64,000 nt of DNA, from assembly GCA_024235755.1 (NCBI GenBank), contig JACKLV010000013.1:49337-113336 (forward strand). Reading direction: 5' to 3'. The stretch comes from Burkholderiales bacterium. GTDB taxonomy: Bacteria; Pseudomonadota; Gammaproteobacteria; Burkholderiales; Nitrosomonadaceae. Made by a program: the position numbers and the translations under genes. Positions 35,953 to 44,854 of this stretch are shown here, in pieces. How positions within the stretch are numbered: the first letter of the stretch is position 1; the number at the start of each line of letters is the position of its first letter. The notes under the pieces are model-generated. The model had not been told where the DNA came from and did no database searches. It saw only the letters and a program-made list of their open reading frames with translations.

Positions 35953-36363
35953 ATGCAGGATCAAAAATTTTCCTTGCCCATTCGGGTGTATTACCAGGAT
36001 ACCGATGCCGGTGGCGTTGTTTATCATGCAACACACCTGCATTTTCTGGAACGTGCACGCTATGAATGGTTGCGGCAATTAGGCTATGGTGTGCATGAAT
36101 TGCTCAATGCACATCAGTTGCAATTCATGATTCGTTCACTTGAGATTGAGTACTTCAAACCCGCGATCTTGGACGATTTGCTGCAGATTACAGTCGACGT
36201 TGTTGATTTGGGCAGAAGCCGAATTTCACTGGCGCAGGAAATTTTATGCGACCAGAACCGGTTAGTGAATGCTACGGTTCATGCCGTGTGTGTAAGTACA
36301 GAAAGCCTTAAGCCTGTCAGTATTCCCGCTCCTCTGAGAAAAAAAATCGAGATTTCAAAATGA
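35953..36363 (+). CDS. ybgC: Acyl-CoA thioesterase YbgC of the Tol-Pal operon
   Basis: A 136-residue hot-dog thioesterase: VYYQDTDAGGVVYHATHLHF holds the catalytic Asp, and FLERARYEWLRQLGY follows. YbgC hydrolyses acyl-CoA or acyl-ACP and is nearly always the first gene of tol-pal operons. It overlaps tolQ by four bases (ATGA). A 150-base AT-rich leader precedes it. Confidence 0.96.
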   Translation: MQDQKFSLPIRVYYQDTDAGGVVYHATHLHFLERARYEWLRQLGYGVHELLNAHQLQFMIRSLEIEYFKPAILDDLLQITVDVVDLGRSRISLAQEILCDQNRLVNATVHAVCVSTESLKPVSIPAPLRKKIEISK

Positions 36364-37049
36364 ACGCTACAGTTACTCAGGATTTATCACTTTTTCATTT
36401 GATCAGCAGCGCCAGCGTCTTTGTGCAGCTGGTCATGCTGGCGCTGTTATTGGCTTCGCTAATGTCGTGGTGGTACATTTTCCGGAAATGGTTTTTGTTG
36501 CGCGAGGCTGTCAAGCAAAGCGATGAGTTTGAAGATAATTTCTGGCGCGGCGCAGATTTGAATGTGTTATACCAGCGTGCCATCGGCTCGCGTTATACGT
36601 CAAGCAGTATGGAACGTATTTTCGTTGCGGGTTTCGGTGAATTCAGCAAACATAAGCCGGGTGCGAATGCCGACATGATGATGGACAGCATCCGGCGCGC
36701 TATGCAGGCAACCTATCAGCGTGAAATGGACAGGCTCGAATCTCACTTGCCTTTCCTCGCTACGGTCGGCTCGGTCAGTCCTTATATCGGATTACTGGGT
36801 ACGGTCTGGGGCATAATGAATTCGTTTCGCAGTTTGTCCAGTATAACCCAGGCAACCATAGCCCATGTTGCGCCGGGTATTGCGGAAGCCCTGATCGCAA
36901 CGGCAATGGGTCTTTTTGCAGCCATTCCAGCGGTAATCGCGTATAACCGCTATGTCAGCGATACCGAAAAACTGGCAACCCGGTTTGAAAGCTTCATGGA
37001 AGAATTATCCAACGTGTTGCAACGCAGAGTGCCGACCAATCAGGAGTGA
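36360..37049 (+). CDS. tolQ: Tol-Pal system proton channel TolQ
   Basis: A 229-residue MotA/TolQ/ExbB protein with three transmembrane helices (about 18-38, 135-160, 170-195). Motifs FLATVGSVSPYIGLLGTVWG and GIAEALIATAMGLFAAIPAV are typical. With TolR it forms the proton channel that energises TolA during cell division. Overlaps ybgC by four bases and is followed directly by tolR. Confidence 0.97.
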   Translation: MNATVTQDLSLFHLISSASVFVQLVMLALLLASLMSWWYIFRKWFLLREAVKQSDEFEDNFWRGADLNVLYQRAIGSRYTSSSMERIFVAGFGEFSKHKPGANADMMMDSIRRAMQATYQREMDRLESHLPFLATVGSVSPYIGLLGTVWGIMNSFRSLSSITQATIAHVAPGIAEALIATAMGLFAAIPAVIAYNRYVSDTEKLATRFESFMEELSNVLQRRVPTNQE

Positions 37050-37057
37050 TAGACACA

Positions 37058-37471
37058 ATGGCTCGCCGCGCCAAACGACCATTAAAAAATGAAATCAATG
37101 TTGTGCCATATATCGATGTGATGCTGGTGCTGCTGATTATCTTTATGATTACTGCGCCAATGATCAACCCAGGGCAGATTGAATTGCCCGAAATTGGAAA
37201 GTCGTCTGCTGCGCCGTCCGCGCCGCTTGAGGTCATGATCAAGGCCGACAGCAGTCTTGCGTTGCGCGACCGTGCCGAAACCGATCTTGAGAGATTTGTC
37301 ACGCATCAGCAATTGATTGATGCTATCAAGCGCAAGCAGCTGCAAAATGCCGAACAACCCGTCGTGATTGCGGCTGACAAGAATGTGCGTTATGAAGAAG
37401 TGATCAAAGTCATGGATATACTGCAACGGCATCAGGTTCAAAGAGTAGGGCTGCTGGCGCAACCCAAATAA
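37058..37471 (+). CDS. tolR: Tol-Pal system protein TolR
   Basis: A 137-residue protein: KRPLKNEINVVPYIDVMLVL gives the single membrane helix with the channel Asp, and the periplasmic domain ends QRHQVQRVGLLAQPK. ATG 37058 is preferred, with AGGAG 11 bases upstream; a GTG at 37046 overlaps the tolQ stop. Partner of TolQ and TolA in the inner membrane. Confidence 0.96.
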   Translation: MARRAKRPLKNEINVVPYIDVMLVLLIIFMITAPMINPGQIELPEIGKSSAAPSAPLEVMIKADSSLALRDRAETDLERFVTHQQLIDAIKRKQLQNAEQPVVIAADKNVRYEEVIKVMDILQRHQVQRVGLLAQPK

Positions 37472-37511
37472 ACGGATTGAATAGACGCTGGCGGCGTTTT
37501 TTGAGTCAAAC

Positions 37512-38483
37512 ATGATAGCTGCAGACAGAATATACAATGTCCCTTCGAAAGAGCCGCGTTCATTACTGGCCGGTGTCTTGGCATTGCTGGTGCATATCGT
37601 TTTTATTGCGGTTCTGATTTTCGGTTTTAACTGGAAGGATGAGCACCCCGAAAGCATGATTGTCGATATCTGGCAGAACTTGCCCCAACCGGTGCCGCAG
37701 CCTGCGATCAAGCAAACTGCTCCACCAGCGCCACCTGAACAGCAATCCAGACCAGTCTCAGAACCTAAACCTGAGCCCAGACCAAAAGCAGAGTCCAAAC
37801 CGCAGCAGCCAAAGCCAGCGCCGACGCCTATTCAGGCTTCACCGCCACCACCCAAAAAACCTGAAATAGAAATCAAGGATAAGGTTGAAAAACCGAAACC
37901 GGTTCAGAAAGAACCGCAACCGGATTTGGAAGCGCAAAGAAAAAAAGCGCAAGAACAGGAAGCCAGAGAAAAAGCGGAAGCAGATCGGTTGCTGCGCGAA
38001 CAAGAAGAACAAAAGAAACGAGAACTGGAAGCACAGAAGAAACGCGAGCAAGAAGAGCAACGGAAGCGTGAAATGGAAGCGCAAAAAAAACGTGAACAAG
38101 AAGAACAAAAGAAACGTGAAATAGAAGCACAGCAAAAGCGCGAGCAGGAAGAGAAGGCCAGGCTTGAGGCGCAGCAAGCAGCAGCGCGCGCCCAAGTGGC
38201 CAGTGAAATCGGCAAGTACAAGGCGATGATTCTGGCCAAAATAAAAAGCAGAATTGTCATGCCGCCAGATCTGCCTGGCAATCCGGTGACCGAATTCAAT
38301 GTAACTTTATTACCCGGTGGTGATATTCTCGATGTTCGGCTGCGTAAGAGCAGCGGTTATCCGGCTTTTGACAGCGCCGTGGAGCGCGCCATACTGCTTT
38401 CCAAACCGCTGCCGTTACCGCCTGATCCGGCATTGTTTAATGAATTTCGCAACCTGCATGTGACCGTGCATTATTTGGAATGA
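37512..38483 (+). CDS. tolA: Tol-Pal system protein TolA
   Basis: A 323-residue protein with an N-terminal membrane helix (about 20-38, LLAGVLALLVHIVFIAVLIF), a Pro/Lys-rich stretch (about 55-130), a long Glu/Lys/Arg/Gln coiled coil (about 130-230) containing a 16-residue repeat, and a C-terminal TonB/TolA domain (IKSRIVMPPDLPGNPVTEF to RNLHVTVHYLE). It links the TolQR motor to Pal and TolB across the periplasm. Confidence 0.95.
   Translation: MIAADRIYNVPSKEPRSLLAGVLALLVHIVFIAVLIFGFNWKDEHPESMIVDIWQNLPQPVPQPAIKQTAPPAPPEQQSRPVSEPKPEPRPKAESKPQQPKPAPTPIQASPPPPKKPEIEIKDKVEKPKPVQKEPQPDLEAQRKKAQEQEAREKAEADRLLREQEEQKKRELEAQKKREQEEQRKREMEAQKKREQEEQKKREIEAQQKREQEEKARLEAQQAAARAQVASEIGKYKAMILAKIKSRIVMPPDLPGNPVTEFNVTLLPGGDILDVRLRKSSGYPAFDSAVERAILLSKPLPLPPDPALFNEFRNLHVTVHYLE
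37995..38153 (+). repeat. Threefold 48-bp repeat in the tolA coiled coil
   Basis: Three and a third copies of a 16-residue unit of the form REQEEQKKRELEAQKK, with small changes (QRK, REM, REI, QQK). The repetition is clear in protein and partial at the DNA level. Copy number of such repeats tends to vary between strains. Confidence 0.8.
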
Positions 38484-38529
38484 TTGTTATAATCCACTTT
38501 TCTTCTTGAATATTTGGCGCTTTATATTT

Positions 38530-39828
38530 ATGTCAACGTATACTCGCATAGTATTTTACGGTTTTTGGTTTTTCTCATTGGCGCTGATCTGCGCGCCGCT
38601 TCAGGCCAGACTGAATATTGAGATTTTTGGCGGCGGAACGGAACGCATTCCAATTGCTATCGTTCCTTTCGCTGACGAAGACAGGTTACAACAACGCGTG
38701 ACTGACGTGGTTTCCGCCGATCTTCAGCGCAGCGGGTTGTTCAGGTTAATTGATCCGACCGGATCGACGCCTTATGCGCCTGCAGAAGTAGTCTATGGCG
38801 ATTGGGCGGGGCGTGGTGCCAGCGCGCTGGTTATCGGACGCACGATTCTTATGCCCGGTGGTCAGGTGGAGGTACAGTTCCGTTTGCTGGATGTCGCGCG
38901 GCAGGCGCAGTTGACTGGTCTTGCAACCATTGTTCCTGTCACGCAATTGCGTGCGGCTGCACACCGCATCGCCGATATTATCTATGAAGCACTCACAGGT
39001 GAGGTCGGTGTATTCAGCACCCGTATCGCGTATGTCATGAAGCAAGGAAATAAATATGCGTTACAGGTTGCCGATTCGGATGGCTATAATGAGCATTCAA
39101 TCATTGAATACAATGAGCCGATCATTTCGCCGGCCTGGTCGCCCGACGGCAGCAAGATTGCTTATGTGTCGTTTGAAAATAAAAAACCGGTGGTTTATGT
39201 GCAAACACTGGCAACACGGGAGCGCAAGGCCGTTGCCAATTTCGCCGGCAGCAACAGTGCGCCGGCCTGGTCTCCAGATGGCAAAAAACTGGCGGTCGTG
39301 CTGTCGCTGCATGGCGGTTCGCAGCTTTATCTGATTAATGCGGATGGCAGCGGCTTGCAGCGACTGACACGCAGTTCGGGTATCGATACAGAGCCCAGTT
39401 TTTCGCCGGACGGGCGTCATATCATTTTTACATCCGACCGCGGCGGCAGTCCGCAGATTTACCGGATACCTGCTACTGCAAACGAATTGACATCGGCCGA
39501 GCGGCTGACATTCGAAGGAGGGTATAACGTCAGCCCGGATTTCAGCTACGATGGAAAAAGTTTTGCATTTATTCACCGCCATAATGGCAGGTTTAATGTT
39601 GCGGTTCAGGATCTTGCTACGCGTCAGGTGCAGATTTTGACTAATTCCCAATTTGATGAATCTCCGAGTTTTGCGCCAAACGGCAGGATGATTTTGTACG
39701 CCACAGAAATGGGGGGACATGGTATATTATCCGCTGTTTCTAGAGATGGTCAGACGAGGCAGCATTTGTCTGTACAGACGGGCGATATTCGTGAACCGGC
39801 ATGGGGACCGTTGCTAAAACAAAAATGA
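38530..39828 (+). CDS. tolB: Tol-Pal system periplasmic protein TolB
   Basis: A 432-residue periplasmic protein: signal peptide (IVFYGFWFFSLALICAPLQA, cleavage before RLNIEIFGGG), an N-terminal alpha/beta domain (about 30-160) and a six-bladed beta-propeller with repeats such as SPAWSPDGSKIAYVSFE, APAWSPDGKKLAVVLS and EPSFSPDGRHIIFTSDRGG. It binds Pal and outer-membrane partners. Start chosen at ATG 38530; a TTG at 38506 is in frame. Confidence 0.97.
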   Translation: MSTYTRIVFYGFWFFSLALICAPLQARLNIEIFGGGTERIPIAIVPFADEDRLQQRVTDVVSADLQRSGLFRLIDPTGSTPYAPAEVVYGDWAGRGASALVIGRTILMPGGQVEVQFRLLDVARQAQLTGLATIVPVTQLRAAAHRIADIIYEALTGEVGVFSTRIAYVMKQGNKYALQVADSDGYNEHSIIEYNEPIISPAWSPDGSKIAYVSFENKKPVVYVQTLATRERKAVANFAGSNSAPAWSPDGKKLAVVLSLHGGSQLYLINADGSGLQRLTRSSGIDTEPSFSPDGRHIIFTSDRGGSPQIYRIPATANELTSAERLTFEGGYNVSPDFSYDGKSFAFIHRHNGRFNVAVQDLATRQVQILTNSQFDESPSFAPNGRMILYATEMGGHGILSAVSRDGQTRQHLSVQTGDIREPAWGPLLKQK

Positions 39829-39865
39829 TTAAGTGTGATTTTGTTTGTTATAAAAGGAGCGGTAA

Positions 39866-40384
39866 ATGAAAAAAATAGCAGGTGTTTTGATCATAAGCTT
39901 ATTGTCAGCATGCGCCAGTCAGACGACGCAGCCAACTGATGTAGAAGACCGGTCAATGGGGGCAGATAGCAGTGGCTATGGTGCGGACGGCAGCGCGCTG
40001 GGTTCAGGGGGGTCGGGTTTTCATCCGCTCAACGATCCGAGCAGCATATTGTCACAGCGTAGTGTGTTTTATGATTATGACAGCTATACAGTCAAGAATG
40101 AATACCGGCCTTTGGTCATTGCACACGCTCAGTATCTGCGCGACAACCCCAATGCCCAGGTGATTCTGCAAGGTAACACGGATGATCGCGGCAGCCGTGA
40201 ATATAATCTTGCACTGGGTCAACGCCGTGCTGACGGGGTAAAAAACATCATGACCTTATCTGGAGCACGTGCATCTCAAATCGAATCCGTCAGTCTGGGC
40301 GAAGAAAAGCCTCGTGCTTACGGCAGCGGTGAGGCGGCATGGAGTGAGAACCGCCGTACGGACATACTTTATCGAGGTGAATAA
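39866..40384 (+). CDS. pal: Peptidoglycan-associated lipoprotein Pal
   Basis: A 172-residue lipoprotein: signal with lipobox LLSAC (lipidated Cys near residue 16), a Gly/Ser-rich linker, and an OmpA-like domain (about 65-170) with SVFYDYDSYTVKNEYRPLV, VILQGNTDDRGSREYNLALG and RRADGVKNIM, the peptidoglycan-binding motifs. Anchors the outer membrane to the wall. Strong AAAGGAG site upstream of the ATG. Confidence 0.97.
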   Translation: MKKIAGVLIISLLSACASQTTQPTDVEDRSMGADSSGYGADGSALGSGGSGFHPLNDPSSILSQRSVFYDYDSYTVKNEYRPLVIAHAQYLRDNPNAQVILQGNTDDRGSREYNLALGQRRADGVKNIMTLSGARASQIESVSLGEEKPRAYGSGEAAWSENRRTDILYRGE

Positions 40385-40387
40385 ACA

Positions 40388-41326
40388 ATGCAAATGCGCG
40401 TTTTCTGTTTGCTATTGTTGATGTTCAGCAATGTAAGCTACGCTGGATTGTTCGGTGATGACAAGGCACGGGAACAAATCAATGCTTTGCGTCAACAAGT
40501 GGAGGAAATGGAGGCGCGCATCGCTGAAATGGAAGCGGCCTTAAAGAGTCAGGCGCTGCTGGAGCTATACACTCAGGTTGAGACACTTGGGATGGAGCTG
40601 GGAAGGTTGCGCGGTCAGATTGAAGTACTGAATCATGACAACGCGTCGCTACAAAAACGGCAAAAGGATTTTTACATCGATCTGGACAACCGTTTGCGGC
40701 AGATCGAAGACCCCAATGCGCCGCCACCAACTTATCACAAACCTGACGGCCATGATCAATCGTCTGCTGTCGAGTCAGGACAGTCTTTGAGCATGGCGCC
40801 CGAATCCAACGCCGGTGACTCAGTTTCTGGAGCCGGTATGGCTGATGCGGAAAAGCCCCCGGCCCAAACTGAACGGACGGAGCAAACAGTTTCAGAGGAA
40901 GGCGGGCAGACATGGGTGGCTGCAACACCGAGTCAGGATTTACAGCCAGCCGGAGCGACCGAGAAACAATCCTATGAAGCAGCATACCGGACGTTTAGCA
41001 AAGGTGATTACCGTGGCGCCAAATCACAGTTTGAAGCATTCCTGAATCAATATCCGCACTCCAGCCTTGCGCCGAGTGCGGCCTACTGGATCGGTAATGC
41101 ACACTATGCCCTGCGTGACTTTCAGGATGCCATAAGTGCCCAGAAAAACCTGATTGAACGCTATCCCGACAGCCCTAAAGTGCCTGACGCAATGCTCAAC
41201 ATTGCCAGTAGTCAACACGAAATGGCCGACAGCAGAGCGGCCAAAAAAACCCTTGAAGACCTGATCGCCCAACATCCTTTTAGTGATGCCGCAGAAAAAG
41301 CCAAGCAACGGCTGACCCGATTCTGA
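40388..41326 (+). CDS. cpoB: Cell division coordinator CpoB (YbgF)
   Basis: A 312-residue periplasmic protein: signal peptide (FCLLLLMFSNVSYAGLFGD), an N-terminal trimerising coiled coil (about 30-105), a low-complexity linker (about 115-190), and C-terminal TPR repeats (SYEAAYRTFSKGDYRGAKSQ; PSAAYWIGNAHYALRDFQDA; PDAMLNIASSQHEMADSRAA). It couples Tol to peptidoglycan synthesis. Starts three bases after the pal stop. Confidence 0.95.
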   Translation: MQMRVFCLLLLMFSNVSYAGLFGDDKAREQINALRQQVEEMEARIAEMEAALKSQALLELYTQVETLGMELGRLRGQIEVLNHDNASLQKRQKDFYIDLDNRLRQIEDPNAPPPTYHKPDGHDQSSAVESGQSLSMAPESNAGDSVSGAGMADAEKPPAQTERTEQTVSEEGGQTWVAATPSQDLQPAGATEKQSYEAAYRTFSKGDYRGAKSQFEAFLNQYPHSSLAPSAAYWIGNAHYALRDFQDAISAQKNLIERYPDSPKVPDAMLNIASSQHEMADSRAAKKTLEDLIAQHPFSDAAEKAKQRLTRF

Positions 41327-41327
41327 T

Positions 41328-42017
41328 TTGAATTTTTCCAGCAACAAACATACATGCCATGCAGGGATCGACAAAGCTCTAACCTTGCGTGTCAGTGAGA
41401 TTTTCTATTCGCTACAGGGCGAAACCAGTCGCACTGGCCTACCGACCGTATTCATTCGCTTGACAGGTTGTCCGCTGCGTTGTGGCTATTGCGATACCGC
41501 TTATGCATTTAGCGGTGGTGGAAACATGGCCATTGCCGCCATTCTGGCGCAAACGGCCGGTTATCTGACACGGTATGTCACTGTTACCGGCGGCGAACCG
41601 CTCGCGCAGAAAAACTGTTTGACGTTGTTGACCGCACTCTGTGATGCAGATTATTCGGTTTCGCTCGAAACCAGCGGTGCGCTTGACATCTCTGGTGTTG
41701 ATCCGCGCGTGAGCAAAATCATGGACATCAAAACGCCCGGATCGGGTGAAATGGACAAAAACCGTTGGAGCAATCTCAATTATTTGACGACGCACGATGA
41801 AATCAAATTCGTGCTGTGCGATGAAGCGGACTATCAGTGGGCATGCTGTATGATTCAGCAGCACAATCTGGACACACGCTGTCCGGTGCTGTTCTCACCT
41901 GTACACGGCCAGCTCGACCAAACCACGCTGGCCGACTGGATATTGCGCGATCAACTACCCGTGCGCATGCAGATTCAGCTGCACAAACTGCTTTGGGAAG
42001 ACGGTCCGGGGCGTTGA
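41328..42017 (+). CDS. queE: 7-carboxy-7-deazaguanine synthase QueE
   Basis: A 229-residue radical-SAM enzyme of queuosine synthesis. EIFYSLQGETSRTGLPTVFI leads to the iron-sulfur motif CPLRCGYCDTAY (Cys-x3-Cys-x2-Cys), with the SAM-binding TVTGGEPLAQ following. It begins with TTG at 41328, two bases after the cpoB stop, and is followed six bases later by queC, so it is part of the tol-pal transcript. Confidence 0.95.
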   Translation: MNFSSNKHTCHAGIDKALTLRVSEIFYSLQGETSRTGLPTVFIRLTGCPLRCGYCDTAYAFSGGGNMAIAAILAQTAGYLTRYVTVTGGEPLAQKNCLTLLTALCDADYSVSLETSGALDISGVDPRVSKIMDIKTPGSGEMDKNRWSNLNYLTTHDEIKFVLCDEADYQWACCMIQQHNLDTRCPVLFSPVHGQLDQTTLADWILRDQLPVRMQIQLHKLLWEDGPGR

Positions 42018-42023
42018 CAGCGC

Positions 42024-42719
42024 ATGAGCGACTCAACGAAAAACAAAGCAAAAGCCGTTGTGTTGCTGTCCGGCGGCCTTGATTCCGCTACCACACTCGC
42101 GATCGCCAAAGACCGGCAATTTGACTGTTACGCACTCAGCATCGACTATGGTCAGCGACATGAATCCGAACTCAATGCAGCCGGGAATGTTGCCAGTGCG
42201 ATAGGCGTTGCCGACCACAAAATTATTAGCGTCGATTTATCCGCATTCGGCGGTTCGGCGCTGACCGATTCATCCATCGCCGTACCAGCTGCGGGTGAAA
42301 CAACCGGTATCCCGGCCACCTACGTTCCAGCACGTAACACCATCATGCTGTCGCTCGCGCTGGCATGGGCGGAAACTTTGAATTGCTGCGATATTTTCAC
42401 CGGCGTCAATGCCGTTGATTACTCCGGCTATCCCGATTGCCGTCCCGAATTCATACTGGCATTTGAGAAAATGGCCAACCTCGCAACCAAAGCCGCCGTC
42501 GAAGGCAACAAACTTACCATCCACGCGCCACTAATCAATCTACCCAAAAAAGACATCATCCTGACCGGCCTGGCGCTCGGCGTCGACTACAGTCTGGCAG
42601 TCTCGTGCTATCAGGCCGACGAAGCGGGGCGTGCGTGCGGCGTGTGCGATTCTTGTCGGATACGTCGGGATGGGTTTGAGGCGGCGGGTGTCAATGATGT
42701 GACGTTGTATATGATTTAG
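42024..42719 (+). CDS. queC: 7-cyano-7-deazaguanine synthase QueC
   Basis: A 231-residue ATP-dependent enzyme making preQ0 for queuosine tRNA modification. The PP-loop is VLLSGGLDSATTLAIAKD, with SIDYGQRHESELNAA next, and the C-terminal zinc site is CYQADEAGRACGVCDSCRIR. Last gene of the operon; a terminator begins 12 bases after its stop. Confidence 0.97.
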   Translation: MSDSTKNKAKAVVLLSGGLDSATTLAIAKDRQFDCYALSIDYGQRHESELNAAGNVASAIGVADHKIISVDLSAFGGSALTDSSIAVPAAGETTGIPATYVPARNTIMLSLALAWAETLNCCDIFTGVNAVDYSGYPDCRPEFILAFEKMANLATKAAVEGNKLTIHAPLINLPKKDIILTGLALGVDYSLAVSCYQADEAGRACGVCDSCRIRRDGFEAAGVNDVTLYMI

Positions 42720-42730
42720 TGTGCTGGAGA

Positions 42731-42774
42731 CTGGAAACGCAGAGTAATTGAATTAACAGCGTTTCCAGTTTGTT
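42731..42774 (+). terminator. Terminator of the tol-pal-que operon
   Basis: CTGGAAACGC (42731-42740) and GCGTTTCCAG (42759-42768) form a perfect 10-bp stem with an 18-base loop, followed by TTTGTT. It lies between queC and the convergent CsgG-like gene and may serve both. Confidence 0.65.
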
Positions 42775-42786
42775 AGAAGTTGCTGA

Positions 42787-43599
42787 TTAGTTTACGCGAA
42801 GGGTGCCGCCCGTGCCTAAACCACCCTCTACATCCTGCGCCTCATAATGTTTTAATGCACGCACCATACCATTGTACGCGTCAATAAACGCGGCAACTGT
42901 AGCCTTGCCGGATGGTGTTCTGGAAAATCCACTTAGCGTTGCTCCGCCTCTGCTGCCGAATGCACCGAGTGCTGCACTGAAATTACTAGCGGTTGCACTA
43001 CCTTCGGAGGCTGAAATCTGAACTGCCGAGCGGATGTCGAATAATGTTAATGTAACCACGGAAGCTCTTGATTCCATAGCGCCTGCCAGATGTCCAATCG
43101 ATGGATGTACAAAAGAGCCTAATACTCCGGCCATGGCACCGCCGACCTGTCCAGTAGCGGCATTATCAATAATTATACTGGGCTCCATATAATAGTCGGC
43201 TGCTACGCGTTGTCCTGCGTGCTGATTTGATCCTGCGCGATATTCGCCTGAATTTCGCTGAATATCGGTAATACGGGAAAGACGACCGTCTGTTCTTAAA
43301 TTGCCGATAGAAGTAATGACGAAACAATTGGATTGCTGCACTGCCAGACGAATAAGTGGCTCGATCGTTGTAATGTTGGTGGCGCTGCCGAATTGGCCAT
43401 ACCAGTCAGCTGCACGCCCATCATCAACGGCAAGTGTGCCGAGGGTTTTTTCGCAGCGTTCCAGTGCCGGATTGGCGCCAACGCTGGCCCCACCGGCAGC
43501 AGCTCCCGTACTTGCAGTCTGGTACGTTCCCGGTGTAACGTTTGCACAACCGGCAAGTGCCAGAATACATACTGAAAGTATCAGGCTTCTATTACGCAT
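42787..43599 (-). CDS. CsgG/HfaB-family lipoprotein
   Basis: Start at ATG 43599 behind GGAG, giving a lipoprotein signal with lipobox LALAGC (MRNRSLILSVCILALAGCAN). The 270-residue product carries CsgG-like segments: FVITSIGNLRTDGR, YYMEPSIIIDNAATGQVGG and a region ASVVTLTLFDIRSAVQISAS. CsgG forms the outer-membrane channel for curli; related proteins serve other export or assembly tasks. No curlin or csgEF genes are nearby, so a curli role is not supported. Divergent from the Sel1 lipoprotein. Confidence 0.8.
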   Translation of the reverse strand: MRNRSLILSVCILALAGCANVTPGTYQTASTGAAAGGASVGANPALERCEKTLGTLAVDDGRAADWYGQFGSATNITTIEPLIRLAVQQSNCFVITSIGNLRTDGRLSRITDIQRNSGEYRAGSNQHAGQRVAADYYMEPSIIIDNAATGQVGGAMAGVLGSFVHPSIGHLAGAMESRASVVTLTLFDIRSAVQISASEGSATASNFSAALGAFGSRGGATLSGFSRTPSGKATVAAFIDAYNGMVRALKHYEAQDVEGGLGTGGTLRVN

Positions 43600-43750
43600 G
43601 CTATCGGCTCCGATCTTACCCATCATTGACATATTCCCCCCTCATATACTGAATATCTTCAAACATTTATTATTAATAAAACCTATATTATTATTCTTAT
43701 GCTTTGATTATAGTATGATAATTGTCACACGGTTAAGTAAAATACCAAAA

Positions 43751-44374
43751 ATGTCCCAATACATTCAATTTAACTTTAATAATTCTTTTGTGCTGATTGT
43801 TCCTGCTGTGGTGATTAGTTTTTTGGCGGCATGTGCTACTTCACCATCGCATACTAGCTTCGATCGGATATGCGATTCGTCAGGTTGTTATGACCGGCCG
43901 AGGCAAGCGGTTCAGTATCAAAGCGCATCTGATCAGGTAATGACGCCCGAACAACACCAGGCCGCAGCGCTGATTGCAATGGCTGAAAATGATCCGACGG
44001 CAGCTTATGATCTTGCGTTGCGCTATTTCCGAGGCGATGGTATCAAACGTAACAGTTATCAGGCGATACAATGGATGCGAAGCGCTGCCGATCGAGGCAA
44101 TCTAGATGCGCAGAAAGCGCTTGGGCGGCTTTATCTGACAGGCTTGGAAGAAATGGGCCCTGATTTTCGGGAAGCGGAAAAATGGCTGTCATTGGCGACT
44201 GCTGCGGGCGACAAAGAATCGGCAGAACTACTGGCTGAGGCCTCGCGTCTTAAACACACCGAAAGGCAATTTTACTTATGGAGTAACCGCTGGCGTCCGA
44301 TTTTTCAACGATCGTGGTATTCTAATTATCCCTATCATTATCAGTGGCGCAACAATGGCTGGTCTTATTACTGA
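43751..44374 (+). CDS. Sel1-repeat lipoprotein
   Basis: A 207-residue lipoprotein: signal and lipobox (FVLIVPAVVISFLAACATSP), a short polar linker, then two or more Sel1/TPR-like repeats (AAYDLALRYFRGDGIKRNSY; AIQWMRSAADRGNLDAQKAL; EAEKWLSLATAAGDKESAEL), and an aromatic C-terminus (WRPIFQRSWYSNYPYHYQWR). Start chosen at ATG 43751, which places the signal peptide properly; the frame is open far upstream. Sel1 proteins act as protein-interaction scaffolds. Confidence 0.85.
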   Translation: MSQYIQFNFNNSFVLIVPAVVISFLAACATSPSHTSFDRICDSSGCYDRPRQAVQYQSASDQVMTPEQHQAAALIAMAENDPTAAYDLALRYFRGDGIKRNSYQAIQWMRSAADRGNLDAQKALGRLYLTGLEEMGPDFREAEKWLSLATAAGDKESAELLAEASRLKHTERQFYLWSNRWRPIFQRSWYSNYPYHYQWRNNGWSYY

Positions 44375-44380
44375 CCTTTG

Positions 44381-44854
44381 ATGAGAATTCTTTATTTATT
44401 TATATTTCTGGCCTGTGCAGCTCTACTCGGCTACGCCCAGTACCTGCAACATGTCGAAAATCTGCTGCCCTGTCCGCTTTGCGTAGCACAGCGGCTTGCT
44501 TACTGGATGCTCGGAATAACGGCGCTGTTGGCTTTCCTGAGCAATCCGCGATCAATCGGGCGCAGGATTGCCGGTTTCTTTATGGCGGTTTTTGCAAGTA
44601 TCGGTGCGGTAATCGCTTTTCGGCAATCCTGGTTGATTCGATATCCCGAGTCATTTGAATGCGGTATCAGTCCGGAAGAAGCTTTTCTCAATTCGCTGCC
44701 TTTCGCAGATTGGTGGCCGGGCATGTTCGAAGCCAATGGCGATTGCGCCGATGTTGATTGGGAATATTTGACATTGACGATTCCAGACTGGTCGTTTGTC
44801 GCTTTTGCGGGGTTGGGGTTGTTATCGTTGTATGTTTTATTCGCAAAAGAGTAG
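44381..44854 (+). CDS. dsbB: Disulfide bond formation protein DsbB
   Basis: A 157-residue four-helix quinone reductase that reoxidises DsbA. The first periplasmic loop has the CPLC pair (ENLLPCPLCVAQRLAYWMLG) and the second has Cys in FECGISPEEAF and NGDCADVDWEY. Four hydrophobic helices are evident. Start at ATG 44381, one codon after an in-frame TTG. Confidence 0.95.
   Translation: MRILYLFIFLACAALLGYAQYLQHVENLLPCPLCVAQRLAYWMLGITALLAFLSNPRSIGRRIAGFFMAVFASIGAVIAFRQSWLIRYPESFECGISPEEAFLNSLPFADWWPGMFEANGDCADVDWEYLTLTIPDWSFVAFAGLGLLSLYVLFAKE

Noticed and set aside
37839..38299. Long minus-strand frames opposite tolA rich in Phe, Leu and Ser
   Set aside because: They arise from the repetitive Glu/Lys codons of the tolA coiled coil read backwards.
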